The notes under the pieces are model-generated. The model was not told the DNA's origin and searched no databases. It saw only the letters and a list, made by a program, of their open reading frames with translations. A stretch of DNA of 64,000 bases from Ostreococcus mediterraneus (lineage: Eukaryota; Chlorophyta; Mamiellophyceae; Mamiellales; Bathycoccaceae): positions 671,949-735,948 of the forward strand of contig WMKK01000002.1 in the NCBI GenBank assembly GCA_012295225.1. Reading direction: 5' to 3'. Made by a program: the position numbers and the translations under genes. Shown here in pieces: positions 16,378 through 25,314 of this stretch. How positions within the stretch are numbered: the first letter of the stretch is position 1; each line of letters starts with the position of its first letter.

Positions 16378-18846
16378 ATGCGCGCCGCCGCGGATGTGCG
16401 CAATCGCAGCCGCGATTCGATAACTGGCATGCATAATCGTTCGTCGTCGACGGGCGACGTCTTACTCGACGTCGAGAGCGGAGGCGCGGGGAAGACGAAT
16501 AGCGCTCGAGGCGGAGACGTATTTAGCGCCAATCCGACGCAAGCTTCGAGGGTGTTGCGATCGATTGCGCGCGACCCATCACGAGCGATGACGATAGCGG
16601 GAGCGTTCACGTTCGTCATGTTTGTTTTAGCGTGTCGCACGAGCTGGACCGCGGGTCTGGTGTTCTTGGCGTGCGTCGGAAGCTTGGGATTCGCGGGACA
16701 TCTCGCGCGCTGGACGTTGGCGATTGACGAGGGTTCTGCAGATATGCGCGCGGTGTCGGATGCCATTCGAGACGGTGCGGATGGATTCTTTGCCACGCAA
16801 TACGGTTTGATTTCGCGCTTGGCGGGCGTGACGGCGGTGGTGATTTTCTTTGTGTATTTATTCCGCGCGACGACGCCGGAACAGCAAGAAGCGGGCGTGT
16901 CCGCGTTCACGATGGCCATGCTCACCACGGTGAGCTTCGTGAGTGGGGCTTTATGTAGCGGTGTTTCTGGGTATGTGGGCATGTGGGTAAGCGTTCGCGC
17001 AAACGTGCGGGTGGCGAGCAGCGCGAGACAAGGCGCCCGTGAAGCGCTCACCGTTGCGTTGCGAGCGGGTGGATTTGCCGCGCTCACCGTCGTCGGGATG
17101 ACGGTACTTGGGGTGACCATTCTGTTCAGTATATTCTCTTGGCTCTTCTCCGTAGGATCACCAAACGGTATGAGTCTTCATGAAATTCCTCTGATGCTCG
17201 TCGGTTACGGTTTCGGCGCGTCGTTTGTCGCGCTCTTTGCTCAGTTGGGCGGCGGCATTTACACGAAGGCTGCGGATGTTGGTGCGGATTTGGTCGGTAA
17301 AGTTGAGCAAGGTATTCCCGAAGACGACCCTCGTAACCCTGCTGTCATTGCAGATCTCGTAGGGGATAACGTTGGGGATTGTTCCGCGCGCGGCGCGGAT
17401 TTGTTCGAATCCATTGCTGCCGAAGTCATCTCAGCGATGATCTTGGGCGCCACGATGGCAAAGAACGCCGGAATTGAAGACGCTACGGGGTTCATCATGT
17501 TTCCACTCGTCATTCACGCCATGGACTGCATCGTCAGCGCGTGCGGTATCATGTCCATCAGTGAAACATCAAATCGTCGAGAGGACCCGTATAAAGTTTT
17601 AAAGGGTGGTTACAACGTCGCAATTTCTCTCGCCATCGTGGGATTCGGTTTCGCGTGCCGAATCATGCTCATGACTGAAAAGCACCCTTACGCGTGGTGG
17701 TGGTTTTACATGTGTGGCTTGATTGGCATTGCGTGCGCGTACACGTTCGTATTCATTGCTCAGTACTACACGGATTACAAATTCATGCCCGTACGTCTCA
17801 TTGCCGAGGCGTCGACGACCGGTCACGGTACGAACATCATCGCAGGCGTGGGCGTGGGGATGGAATCAACGGCTGCGCCGGTGATTGTGATATCCATGGC
17901 TGTCATAAGCGCATACTGGTGTGGAAATTACAGTGGAATTACAAACACTGCTGGTCAACCGATTGGTGGTTTGTTTGGAACAGCCGTGGCAACCATGGGG
18001 ATGCTTTCCACAGCCGCGTACGTGCTCACGATGGATGTGTTTGGGCCAATCGCGGACAACGCGGGTGGTATCGTCGAAATGTCAGATCAACCGGAGAGTG
18101 TGAGAGATATTTGCGATGAACTTGACGCTGTGGGAAATACGACAAAGGCGACGACTAAAGGATATGCCATCGGTTCAGCCGCCTTGGCATCTTTCTTATT
18201 GTTCTCCGCGTACATGGATGAAGTCAGCGCGTTCACGGGAAAGCCATTCAACCAAGTTGATATCGCCATTCCCGAGGTCTTCATAGGTGGCCTCCTTGGA
18301 TCAGCGCTCGTCTACTTGTTTTCCGCTTGGTCCATCACCGCCGTCGGACGCTCTGCGCAAGAAGTTGTGCGTGAAGTGCGCAGACAGTTCGCAGAAAGAC
18401 CAGGTATCATGACCTACTCTGAAAAACCAGATTACGCGCGTTGCGTAGCCATCGTGGCCGCGAGCGCTTTGCGCGAAATGGTCCGACCTGGCGCGCTCGC
18501 CGTACTGAGTCCAATCGCCGTCGGCGTCATCTTTAAGAATATTGGTTACGCCACTGGACAAGAGTTATTAGGCGCAAAGGCAGTAGCGGCGTTCTTGATG
18601 TTTGCCACGGTTGCGGGCATTCTCATGGCGCTTTTCTTGAACACAGCCGGTGGGGCGTGGGACAATGCGAAAAAGTATATCGAAACTGGTGCGCACGGTG
18701 GCAAAGGGAGCGAGGCACACAAAGCTGCGGTATCGGGCGATACCGTCGGCGATCCTTTTAAAGACACCGCCGGGCCAAGTATCCACGTATTGATCAAAAT
18801 GTTAGCCACAATCACTCTCGTGATGGCACCAATGTTCCTCGACTAA
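16378..18846 (+). CDS. Membrane H+-pyrophosphatase, type II (K+-independent, AVP2-like)
   Basis: Predicted protein of 822 aa with 15-17 predicted membrane spans. The pyrophosphate-binding segment is present: DVGADLVGKVEQGIPEDDPR, then NPAVIADLVGDNVGDC. The DCSARGADLFESIAAE variant is that of type II enzymes; type I has NVGDIAGMGSDLF. NTTKATTKGYAIGSAALASF carries Lys where type I has Ala, the residue linked to K+ independence. The enzyme hydrolyses PPi to pump protons, in plants mainly at the Golgi/TGN for the type II form. The N-terminal 60 residues are a hydrophilic extension. It is divergent from POP5, with 112 bp between starts. Confidence 0.93.
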   Translation: MRAAADVRNRSRDSITGMHNRSSSTGDVLLDVESGGAGKTNSARGGDVFSANPTQASRVLRSIARDPSRAMTIAGAFTFVMFVLACRTSWTAGLVFLACVGSLGFAGHLARWTLAIDEGSADMRAVSDAIRDGADGFFATQYGLISRLAGVTAVVIFFVYLFRATTPEQQEAGVSAFTMAMLTTVSFVSGALCSGVSGYVGMWVSVRANVRVASSARQGAREALTVALRAGGFAALTVVGMTVLGVTILFSIFSWLFSVGSPNGMSLHEIPLMLVGYGFGASFVALFAQLGGGIYTKAADVGADLVGKVEQGIPEDDPRNPAVIADLVGDNVGDCSARGADLFESIAAEVISAMILGATMAKNAGIEDATGFIMFPLVIHAMDCIVSACGIMSISETSNRREDPYKVLKGGYNVAISLAIVGFGFACRIMLMTEKHPYAWWWFYMCGLIGIACAYTFVFIAQYYTDYKFMPVRLIAEASTTGHGTNIIAGVGVGMESTAAPVIVISMAVISAYWCGNYSGITNTAGQPIGGLFGTAVATMGMLSTAAYVLTMDVFGPIADNAGGIVEMSDQPESVRDICDELDAVGNTTKATTKGYAIGSAALASFLLFSAYMDEVSAFTGKPFNQVDIAIPEVFIGGLLGSALVYLFSAWSITAVGRSAQEVVREVRRQFAERPGIMTYSEKPDYARCVAIVAASALREMVRPGALAVLSPIAVGVIFKNIGYATGQELLGAKAVAAFLMFATVAGILMALFLNTAGGAWDNAKKYIETGAHGGKGSEAHKAAVSGDTVGDPFKDTAGPSIHVLIKMLATITLVMAPMFLD

Positions 18847-18948
18847 TAATTAGGGACGCAGTTGTAGTAAGCAAACAAAATTTTAAAATGGCAAATTACA
18901 ATAATGGCTGTAAAGCGTAAGGGACGTTTTAAAGTAACAAAAGGTGCT

Positions 18949-19815
18949 TTAACGAGACGGCGCGTTCGCAGCGTGCGCTTGCATCATGCCGTTGCGAATC
19001 GCGTTTGCCGCATCCGCGACGGCGCCCGGCCCAGAGGGGAGGAAAATCGTATTTGACCCCTTCGACGTGCCGATATCTTTCAACGTATCGTAGTATTGCG
19101 TCATCATCATCAAATCCAGCACGTCCTTAGAGGAGATACCAGTGATTTCGCTCTGGAAATCCACGACGGATTCACGCAAACCGGCAATGATTGCTTGTCG
19201 CTGACGCGCCATACCGGTACCAGCCAAGTACTTGGACTCGGCATCCGCTTCAGCCGCCTTGACAACCATGATCTTATCGGCTTCGGCGCGATCCTGCGCC
19301 GCAACACGAGCGCGCTGCGCGGCGTTGATTTCATTCATCGCTTGCTTGACGCGAGCATCCGGCGCAATGTCCGTAACGAGCGTGTTGATGATTTGATACC
19401 CAAAGTCTTGCATCGCCTTGGTCAACATTTCCTTCACCGATTGCGCAATCTCCTCCTTGGACTCAAACACGTCATCAAGTTTAATTCTCGGCACCGTCGA
19501 GCGCACGACATCGAACACGTACGATCGAATTTGCGCCCGAGAGTCGGTCAACTTGTAAAACGCGTCGTACAAGTGATTCTCCTCCGACAAAACCATGTAT
19601 TGCGTCGATACGACAATGTTCACGAACACGTTATCTCGCGTCTTGGTCTCAACTTCAACATCCAATGACTGAATGCGCGTCGAAATCGACCCCGCAATGC
19701 CCTGACCGGTGCATGGGATGATAATCTGACACCCCGGGCGCGCAAAGTGGGAAAACTTCCCACACTGTTGCACGACTTGAATCGTACCCGTCGGCACGCA
19801 CGTAAAGCAAATCAT
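18949..19815 (-). CDS. Hypersensitive-induced response (HIR)-type SPFH/band-7 protein
   Basis: Predicted protein of 288 aa, the normal HIR length (about 286). It opens MICFTCVPTGTIQVVQQCGK, which includes an N-terminal Cys suited to acylation, then the SPFH domain (RIQSLDVEVETKTRDNVFV, IRSYVFDVVRSTVPRIKLDD) and the Ala/Glu-rich coiled coil (RARVAAQDRAEADKIMVVKA). HIR proteins oligomerise in plasma-membrane microdomains. I choose ATG 19815, which removes a 53-residue non-conserved upstream extension. TTACA at 18896-18900 is TGTAA on the coding strand, a probable polyadenylation signal. Confidence 0.92.
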   Translation of the reverse strand: MICFTCVPTGTIQVVQQCGKFSHFARPGCQIIIPCTGQGIAGSISTRIQSLDVEVETKTRDNVFVNIVVSTQYMVLSEENHLYDAFYKLTDSRAQIRSYVFDVVRSTVPRIKLDDVFESKEEIAQSVKEMLTKAMQDFGYQIINTLVTDIAPDARVKQAMNEINAAQRARVAAQDRAEADKIMVVKAAEADAESKYLAGTGMARQRQAIIAGLRESVVDFQSEITGISSKDVLDLMMMTQYYDTLKDIGTSKGSNTIFLPSGPGAVADAANAIRNGMMQAHAANAPSR

Positions 19816-20191
19816 ATCGTCGATGGATGGATGAAAAACACGCGCGCGCACGCAATCGAAAAAAAGACGAGCGGTCGGTTCGGGCGCCGTACGCGAATGC
19901 GCGTCGAATTGTGACGACACCTCTGAGGTGCCGACGGCGTGGCGCGCGTTATTCCATTGGGCCAAATCGACCAATCACGAACCGGTGCCCGGGGACTCCG
20001 ACTCAAATACACCACGTGGCACATTGGCACCGTGACGTCGTCGGTCGCTTTATCCACTCGCGCCGCCCGAACACGTCGACGCTCGCGCGCGCGCGCATCG
20101 TCGCGCCGTCTGCGACCTCGCACGCGCGGTGGTGATTGCGTGCGTTCGCTCGCTCGGTTCTTCAACGCGTCACACGCGCGTGACGCGCGCG
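19816..20191. promoter_or_regulatory. Bidirectional promoter between HIR gene and plastid protein gene
   Basis: This 376-bp divergent gap contains CGACCAATCA at about 19968-19977, a CCAAT-type box, and a nearby ATTGG at about 19956-19960. It has no convincing gene. The same CGACCAATCA word recurs upstream of the VPS72/RIX1 pair at about 25187. Confidence 0.4.
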
Positions 20192-21277
20192 ATGGCGGCG
20201 ACGATGGCGTCTTCGCGGTCTTCGACGGCGGCGTGCGCGTCGTCGGCGGTGGTGCGCGGCGCGCGCGTGTGCGGTGCGGGACGACGCGTTCAACGCGCGC
20301 GGGCGTGCGCGGCGTCGGCGTCGGCGTCGGAGTTGGCGAGTGGGGAGACGCACGCGGCGTATATGCGCGATGCGGCGAAGACAAAGGCGCCCGCGGAGCT
20401 TCCCGCGGCGTTGCGCGTGCTTCAGGCGCGCGGGTACGAATTGGAGCCGCCGAATGCGAGGAAGGGCATGCATCCGCTCGTGGTGCCGCTGGCGAAGCGT
20501 AAAAGTGATGGTCACGTGATTGGGTTGATGATTGTCGACGAGCAGGGTGGGGAGACGCCGGTGGTGGGTGTGACGGATGGCGCGCACTTGACGTTGTTGG
20601 CAAAAAACGCGAGCCAGTACGTGCACTGGGCGATAGTAGAGGAAGAAGCGACGTCGGATGAGCAAAGCACGGTCGTCGCCGCCGCCGCGGGGTCGGTGGG
20701 TGTCAGCTTGCACAACCACGGCGAGTTCAAGACGTCGGGCAAGCCGTTTGATATTTACGTCACCACGCAAGTTGGTAAATTTCCGTCGTGCATGGAGGGA
20801 CTGGTGCAGAGACATTTAGATCGTGGGGACGACCAATCGGCGTTGATTACGTGCGATTTGTACAAGGCGACATTTGGCGAGTGGGGCGCACCGCACGTGT
20901 TCATCTCATATTTATACACGCGTTTAGGACGCGTCGAAGAAGCTCGAGACGCCGCGCGTCAAGCGCTCCAAACGCCCTGGGCCACTGTCGGCTCACGGGA
21001 CGCCATCGAACGCATGATTGACATCGCCGGCTGGTCCGGCAAGAGCGTCCAAGAAATCAAAGACATCCTCGAATCCCGTCGTGGTCCATCCGCCGCCGCC
21101 TTTGACGGCCCCAAAACCGATAAGCAACTCGCTCGAGAAGAAAGCGAAACGCTCCTCGACCGCGTCGCGCGCGGCGAACTCGAATCCGCCGTCGTCAACC
21201 AACGCTTGGCTGAGTGTTACATGAACGCCGGCAAGCCTGCATTGGCGAAATTCATCATGTGCGGCATGTCCGCCTAG
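20192..21277 (+). CDS. Plastid-targeted protein of unknown function with helical repeats
   Basis: Predicted protein of 361 aa. Residues 1-45 are Ser/Ala/Arg-rich, as in a transit peptide. The central part is a compact alpha/beta region (HPLVVPLAKRKSDGHVIGLM). After about residue 215 come TPR-like helices: VQRHLDRGDDQSALITCDLY, RLGRVEEARDAARQALQ and ESAVVNQRLAECYMNAGKPA. I do not recognise a named family, though the pattern looks conserved and green-lineage-like. I chose ATG 20192 as the start of a good presequence; an in-frame codon at 20129 would add 21 residues. Confidence 0.7.
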   Translation: MAATMASSRSSTAACASSAVVRGARVCGAGRRVQRARACAASASASELASGETHAAYMRDAAKTKAPAELPAALRVLQARGYELEPPNARKGMHPLVVPLAKRKSDGHVIGLMIVDEQGGETPVVGVTDGAHLTLLAKNASQYVHWAIVEEEATSDEQSTVVAAAAGSVGVSLHNHGEFKTSGKPFDIYVTTQVGKFPSCMEGLVQRHLDRGDDQSALITCDLYKATFGEWGAPHVFISYLYTRLGRVEEARDAARQALQTPWATVGSRDAIERMIDIAGWSGKSVQEIKDILESRRGPSAAAFDGPKTDKQLAREESETLLDRVARGELESAVVNQRLAECYMNAGKPALAKFIMCGMSA

Positions 21278-21408
21278 GTCTCATCGTTGTTAACATCTAT
21301 TAAGCAGCAATTTGTCGTCATCATCCATTCGTCTCTCACAAAAATTCAAATCGGCGCGTTGACAGCTGCGCGCGCGCATCCCCACCGTACTGCGCGGCGC
21401 GCGGCGCG

Positions 21409-23133
21409 ATGACGCCGCCGCTGACGCAGCCGTCGGTGTTCTTTTCGCCGCCGTGCGCGATTTGCTTCGAGCGCACCGCGTGCGAACGCGACGCAAAACA
21501 CGGTTTGGTTTCTTTACGCTGCGGGCACTGTTTCGGTGCGCGCTGCGTCGAATCGTGGCTGCTCACGCGCCGCGCAAAGTGTCCGGTGTGCGATGACGAC
21601 GCGTGCGTGGAGGATATCCGCGTGTTGTTCGCGCTCGATTGCATCGGCGCGGAGGACGAGGACGAGGACGACCGTAAAGGCGCGGGTGATTCGATTGAGG
21701 TTGAGTTGCGTCGGGCGCGCGAGACGATGCGCGCGTTGCGTGAAGAACTGCGCGTGTTGCGCGCGAATGGTGCGTCTCGCGAGGTGTTGCGCGAGTTGAA
21801 CCGGGATGGAAAGCGTAGGGTAGGTGCGGCGTCGACCGCGGTGGGGGCGAAGAAGACGAAGACGAAGTCAGTGGCTGATTATTTCGGCGGAGGCGGCGCC
21901 GCCGATGCGCGTTGGACGTTTGAGGAGTGTAAGACGATGAAAGGCGGCGTGATTCAAGATGGTGTGATTCTCATGGACACCGCGCTGACTCGAGATGGAC
22001 GCGCTGTTCTTCAGGTTGAATCGTTCTTTGACGACTTAAACGGCCCCATGGTACGGTTAGTGAAGCGCGGATGCGCTCGCGGGTCGAAGGTGACGTTATT
22101 GCGCCAATGCATCGATGATGTTTTGAAAAATAATTGGCTTCGTCAACCTTTGATTCTTCCCCAACCTTCTGGTGCGTCACAGATTGTCGCGCTTTGTGTG
22201 AGTTCGGCTGTATTCGTCGTGAATGCAGCTGGACAACTCACGGCGGTCGTGCCCATCGAATCGTGCATCCATGCGGCGTCGTGGAGCCCAAATGAGGCGA
22301 ACATGCTCTTCGTCGCTGTTCGCAATCGGATCGGCATGTCAAGCATTCTCGAATATGACTTGAACAGCACGAGTTATCGAAAGCCCAGAAAATCCAACGA
22401 TTTTCCCACCGATGCAGTGTACCATAGTGTTCTTTACTTTCCTGAACTTCGCACTTTCGTGGTTGGAACTGGGCTAACGCACTGGACTATGACTATGGCG
22501 TCTGACGTGCGTCCTGACGTGCGTCCTGTCTACGACGAGCGCGAAGAAACGGTGTGTGTAGAGGTACCGGGTTACATCATGCGTCCTGACGTGCGTCCTG
22601 TCTACGACGAGCGCGAAGAAACGGTGTGTGTAGAGGTACCGGGTTACATCATGCGAGCGCATCCCTCAAGTAGGCGAATAGTGAGCGCAAGTACTTGCGG
22701 AGTTGTCATGTCTCCTACGGGTAATGGTCAGAAAGTCCGAGTCAAGCTCACAACGTTTGATTTGATCGAGCAGTGGGGTCGCGACGGCGGTTCGGCGCAA
22801 CTCATGCCAAAAGTGTCGAGCAGTATACTCATGGGCGAATACGAGCAATCAGATTTAACTACCTATTACGACTTTTCCACGCTCATGTGCATGGGTGTCT
22901 TACCGGACCGTTCAGAAATCGTCGCCGTAGGCGTGGGAACCACTGTAGAGATTTACGACTCCTCCACGCTCGCCTTGATCCAGAAGTTTGACGTTGGCGG
23001 ACTCGTCTTCAGAGTTGATATATCCCCGGATGGATCGTTATTAACTGCGTGTTCCCTCCCGATTGGTCACACGAAAGGCGATTTTGAGACGCACACGTTG
23101 TATAAACTCGTACAAGGCCCGGCGCGTAGTTGA
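21409..23133 (+). CDS. RING-type E3 ubiquitin ligase, RFWD3-like
   Basis: Predicted protein of 574 aa. An N-terminal C3HC4 RING (CAICFE, LRCGHCFGARCVESWL, KCPVC) is followed by DIRVLFALDCI, an acidic stretch and a coiled coil, as in RFWD3. The C-terminal part has WD40-like strands (AASWSPNEANMLFVAVRNR, VFRVDISPDGSLLTACSL). RFWD3 ubiquitinates RPA and RAD51 in replication-stress repair. A perfect 72-bp tandem duplication at 22508-22655 adds 24 residues in frame inside the WD-like region. Confidence 0.82.
   Translation: MTPPLTQPSVFFSPPCAICFERTACERDAKHGLVSLRCGHCFGARCVESWLLTRRAKCPVCDDDACVEDIRVLFALDCIGAEDEDEDDRKGAGDSIEVELRRARETMRALREELRVLRANGASREVLRELNRDGKRRVGAASTAVGAKKTKTKSVADYFGGGGAADARWTFEECKTMKGGVIQDGVILMDTALTRDGRAVLQVESFFDDLNGPMVRLVKRGCARGSKVTLLRQCIDDVLKNNWLRQPLILPQPSGASQIVALCVSSAVFVVNAAGQLTAVVPIESCIHAASWSPNEANMLFVAVRNRIGMSSILEYDLNSTSYRKPRKSNDFPTDAVYHSVLYFPELRTFVVGTGLTHWTMTMASDVRPDVRPVYDEREETVCVEVPGYIMRPDVRPVYDEREETVCVEVPGYIMRAHPSSRRIVSASTCGVVMSPTGNGQKVRVKLTTFDLIEQWGRDGGSAQLMPKVSSSILMGEYEQSDLTTYYDFSTLMCMGVLPDRSEIVAVGVGTTVEIYDSSTLALIQKFDVGGLVFRVDISPDGSLLTACSLPIGHTKGDFETHTLYKLVQGPARS
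22508..22655 (+). repeat. Perfect 72-bp in-frame tandem duplication
   Basis: Two adjacent copies with period 72 (22509-22580 and 22581-22652) are identical, and the match runs slightly beyond each end. Each copy encodes 24 residues (RPDVRPVYDEREE... to ...VPGYIM). Identity at every third codon position indicates a very recent event or an assembly artefact. Confidence 0.95.
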
Positions 23134-23194
23134 GGCGCGATTGACGCAAGTTGTAATTTTAAGCAGTACCGGTACCGGTACATCACAATTCGAC

Positions 23195-23773
23195 ATGCCC
23201 GGCGATGCGACGACCGACGAGTGCGCGAGAGAAACACGCGCGCATGGAACCCGACGCGTGAATTACAGTGGTGGCGTGCAAGCCGTCATTGCGACGCTCG
23301 AGAATCTGATATCGACGCTTGACGGCGCCGCCTCGAGCGCGTGCGCGAGCGCTCCATGTCGGCCAATTGTTGCCCCACCGTCGACACCGTGCGACATGCG
23401 CGCGCACGGTAGAGTGGACGAATTGGCGCTTAAACGACATCGTTTGCGACGAGCAGCTCGCGAGCGCGGCGAGCGCGTATCGCTCACTGAAATGTCTTTA
23501 ATGGATTTAGCGCGCGAAGCCGCCGCAACCGACGCGCGCGACGTAATGTCGCAAAGCATGATTCGCGGCGATCGTTTGCTTCACTCCGAACGCACTAGCA
23601 ACAAACGCAAGGCGCATACGCATGCGTTGGAGGAGGCGCCTTCACCCATCGCACCCGTGGTGCCGCACGTGGTGGCAGAATTGCGCTCGAGACAAGAACG
23701 ATTGACAACGGCGATGAAAAACTTGCATCTTGATCTTCACAACGCCGCGTGTGCGAAGAAAAAATGCCTTTGA
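23195..23773 (+). CDS. Small basic protein of unknown function
   Basis: Predicted protein of 192 aa from ATG 23195 (MPGDATTDEC). It has a basic Arg-rich stretch (ALKRHRLRRAARERGERVSL), a possible nuclear signal (SNKRKAHTHA) and a predicted C-terminal helix (ELRSRQERLTTAMKNLHLDL). No domain is recognised. The gap to the upstream gene is only 61 bp and contains a TACCGGTACCGGTAC palindrome. Confidence 0.55.
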   Translation: MPGDATTDECARETRAHGTRRVNYSGGVQAVIATLENLISTLDGAASSACASAPCRPIVAPPSTPCDMRAHGRVDELALKRHRLRRAARERGERVSLTEMSLMDLAREAAATDARDVMSQSMIRGDRLLHSERTSNKRKAHTHALEEAPSPIAPVVPHVVAELRSRQERLTTAMKNLHLDLHNAACAKKKCL

Positions 23774-23912
23774 CGAATGCGATAATGCGTGATTTCTTGA
23801 TTAATTCTAGTGTATGTGATTGGTTTCACAAAAAGCTAATAAAATGGTGGGTGATATCGACGTCGGCTCTCGAAAGCGCCGTCGATCAACGCGCGTTGTT
23901 TCGGTGTATATC

Positions 23913-25064
23913 TCACGCCTCGGCTTCCATCATAGGCTCATCCTTGGGTATTTTGAGCGGAACTACGGAGAACGTAGATGCTGGCGGCACGCCTGCGCGC
24001 TTCTTCGTCTTCGTAACTTTGTGCTCGGCGACGACATCAGCGCCCTCGGCGGTGACCTCTGGCTGTCGAGGAATCTCTGCAGCCGTCGGCTTTTCTTCGG
24101 CAACATCCATCGCCTCTTCTTCGTGTGGCCGAGTCTCTTCATATCGACGTCTAATCTCTTTGAACGCCTCAATCGTGGCGTACGGTTGCCCCGTAAGAGG
24201 GTCTTTGTACTTGGCTGGTTGCCCCGTAATCACGCACACGTGACCGGCGTGTGGCTTTGGAGGCGCTTGCTTCAACGGCGCAGGCGTCTCCGCCCCGCGT
24301 CGCAACTCCACCACGCCCACACCACCGTTAACCTTGGCCGAACTCCTATACACAATCGACGGTCCATCGTACTTGGGCTTATCCGTCGGAACCTTTTTCT
24401 TGAGCTCCGCTTCGAGCGTCAACAACCGTTGCAAATCGAGTAAATTCCAGTACTCCGTCTCCTTGGCTTCTTCAAGCAATTCCTCCTGGGTGTACTCGCG
24501 ATGTTCCACTTTTGTGCGCTCAGGCGCGGGTTTCGCCGCGCGTTCCGCGCGCATGCGTTCGCTCTGTTCTAAAATAATCTGCGCCGTCGCGCGTTTCGTT
24601 CGTCTCGCTTCAAACGTCTCAATCGCGCCGTCCGCCGCCGTCGTCCCGCTCGGTCCAGCCTCAGCCGCGGCCGCCGCGCCGAACGCATCCGCCCCATACC
24701 CAGTCGGCACGCGTGCGCGCCCGCTCGCTTTACGCCCACCCACCGCCGCACCGCCGCTCGGTCCCGCGTCCCCGCCCGTCGCGTCCCGAACTCGCTCTGG
24801 CGCCTTCAAACTCTTCCCCGTCCGCTCGCGCGCCACGTGCACCTCCCCCTCGCTCTCACTGCTCTCCTCATCATGAAAATCATCATCCACGATATCCTCC
24901 ACCTCCTCCTCGCTCTCATACTCGTCGTCGTCAGATTCACTCGCAAAGAATTCCTGACCATAAAACTCATCATCCCCTTCATCCGCCAGCAGCGCATCGA
25001 GCCGTTTCCCGCGCGTCGACCGCGACGGGAGCGCGCTCACGTACTCGGCGTCATCGCTCGCCAT
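23913..25064 (-). CDS. VPS72: VPS72/YL1 (SWC2) histone H2A.Z-binding subunit
   Basis: Predicted protein of 383 aa. The N-terminus has the YL1 pattern: LPSRSTRGKRLDALLADEGD, then an acidic block with EFFASESDDDEYESEEE that binds H2A.Z-H2B. The C-terminus has the YL1_C motif CVITGQPAKYKDPLTGQPYA. The protein belongs to the SWR1 chromatin-remodelling complex, which deposits H2A.Z. I start at ATG 25064 (MASDDAEYVSALPS); the frame stays open upstream without conserved sequence. It is divergent from the RIX1-like gene. Confidence 0.93.
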   Translation of the reverse strand: MASDDAEYVSALPSRSTRGKRLDALLADEGDDEFYGQEFFASESDDDEYESEEEVEDIVDDDFHDEESSESEGEVHVARERTGKSLKAPERVRDATGGDAGPSGGAAVGGRKASGRARVPTGYGADAFGAAAAAEAGPSGTTAADGAIETFEARRTKRATAQIILEQSERMRAERAAKPAPERTKVEHREYTQEELLEEAKETEYWNLLDLQRLLTLEAELKKKVPTDKPKYDGPSIVYRSSAKVNGGVGVVELRRGAETPAPLKQAPPKPHAGHVCVITGQPAKYKDPLTGQPYATIEAFKEIRRRYEETRPHEEEAMDVAEEKPTAAEIPRQPEVTAEGADVVAEHKVTKTKKRAGVPPASTFSVVPLKIPKDEPMMEAEA

Positions 25065-25314
25065 GTCGCCGACGTCGTCCGCGCACCACCGCCGCGCACC
25101 GCCCCCGCGCGTCGTCGTCTCACGCCTGAGCTCGACCTGGAGCTCCTCGTGTCGTCGCAGAGGAACTCGAGAGAGGGACAAAACGACCAATCATGAACAG
25201 GAGATCACCGCCAGCGACAGCGCGCCGCGCGCACCACCGACGCCTGCCGCCGCACACCGCGACGCGGCTGTTCGCGGTCGCCGTCGCCCGCGTCGCGCCG
25301 CCGCCGCGCGCATC

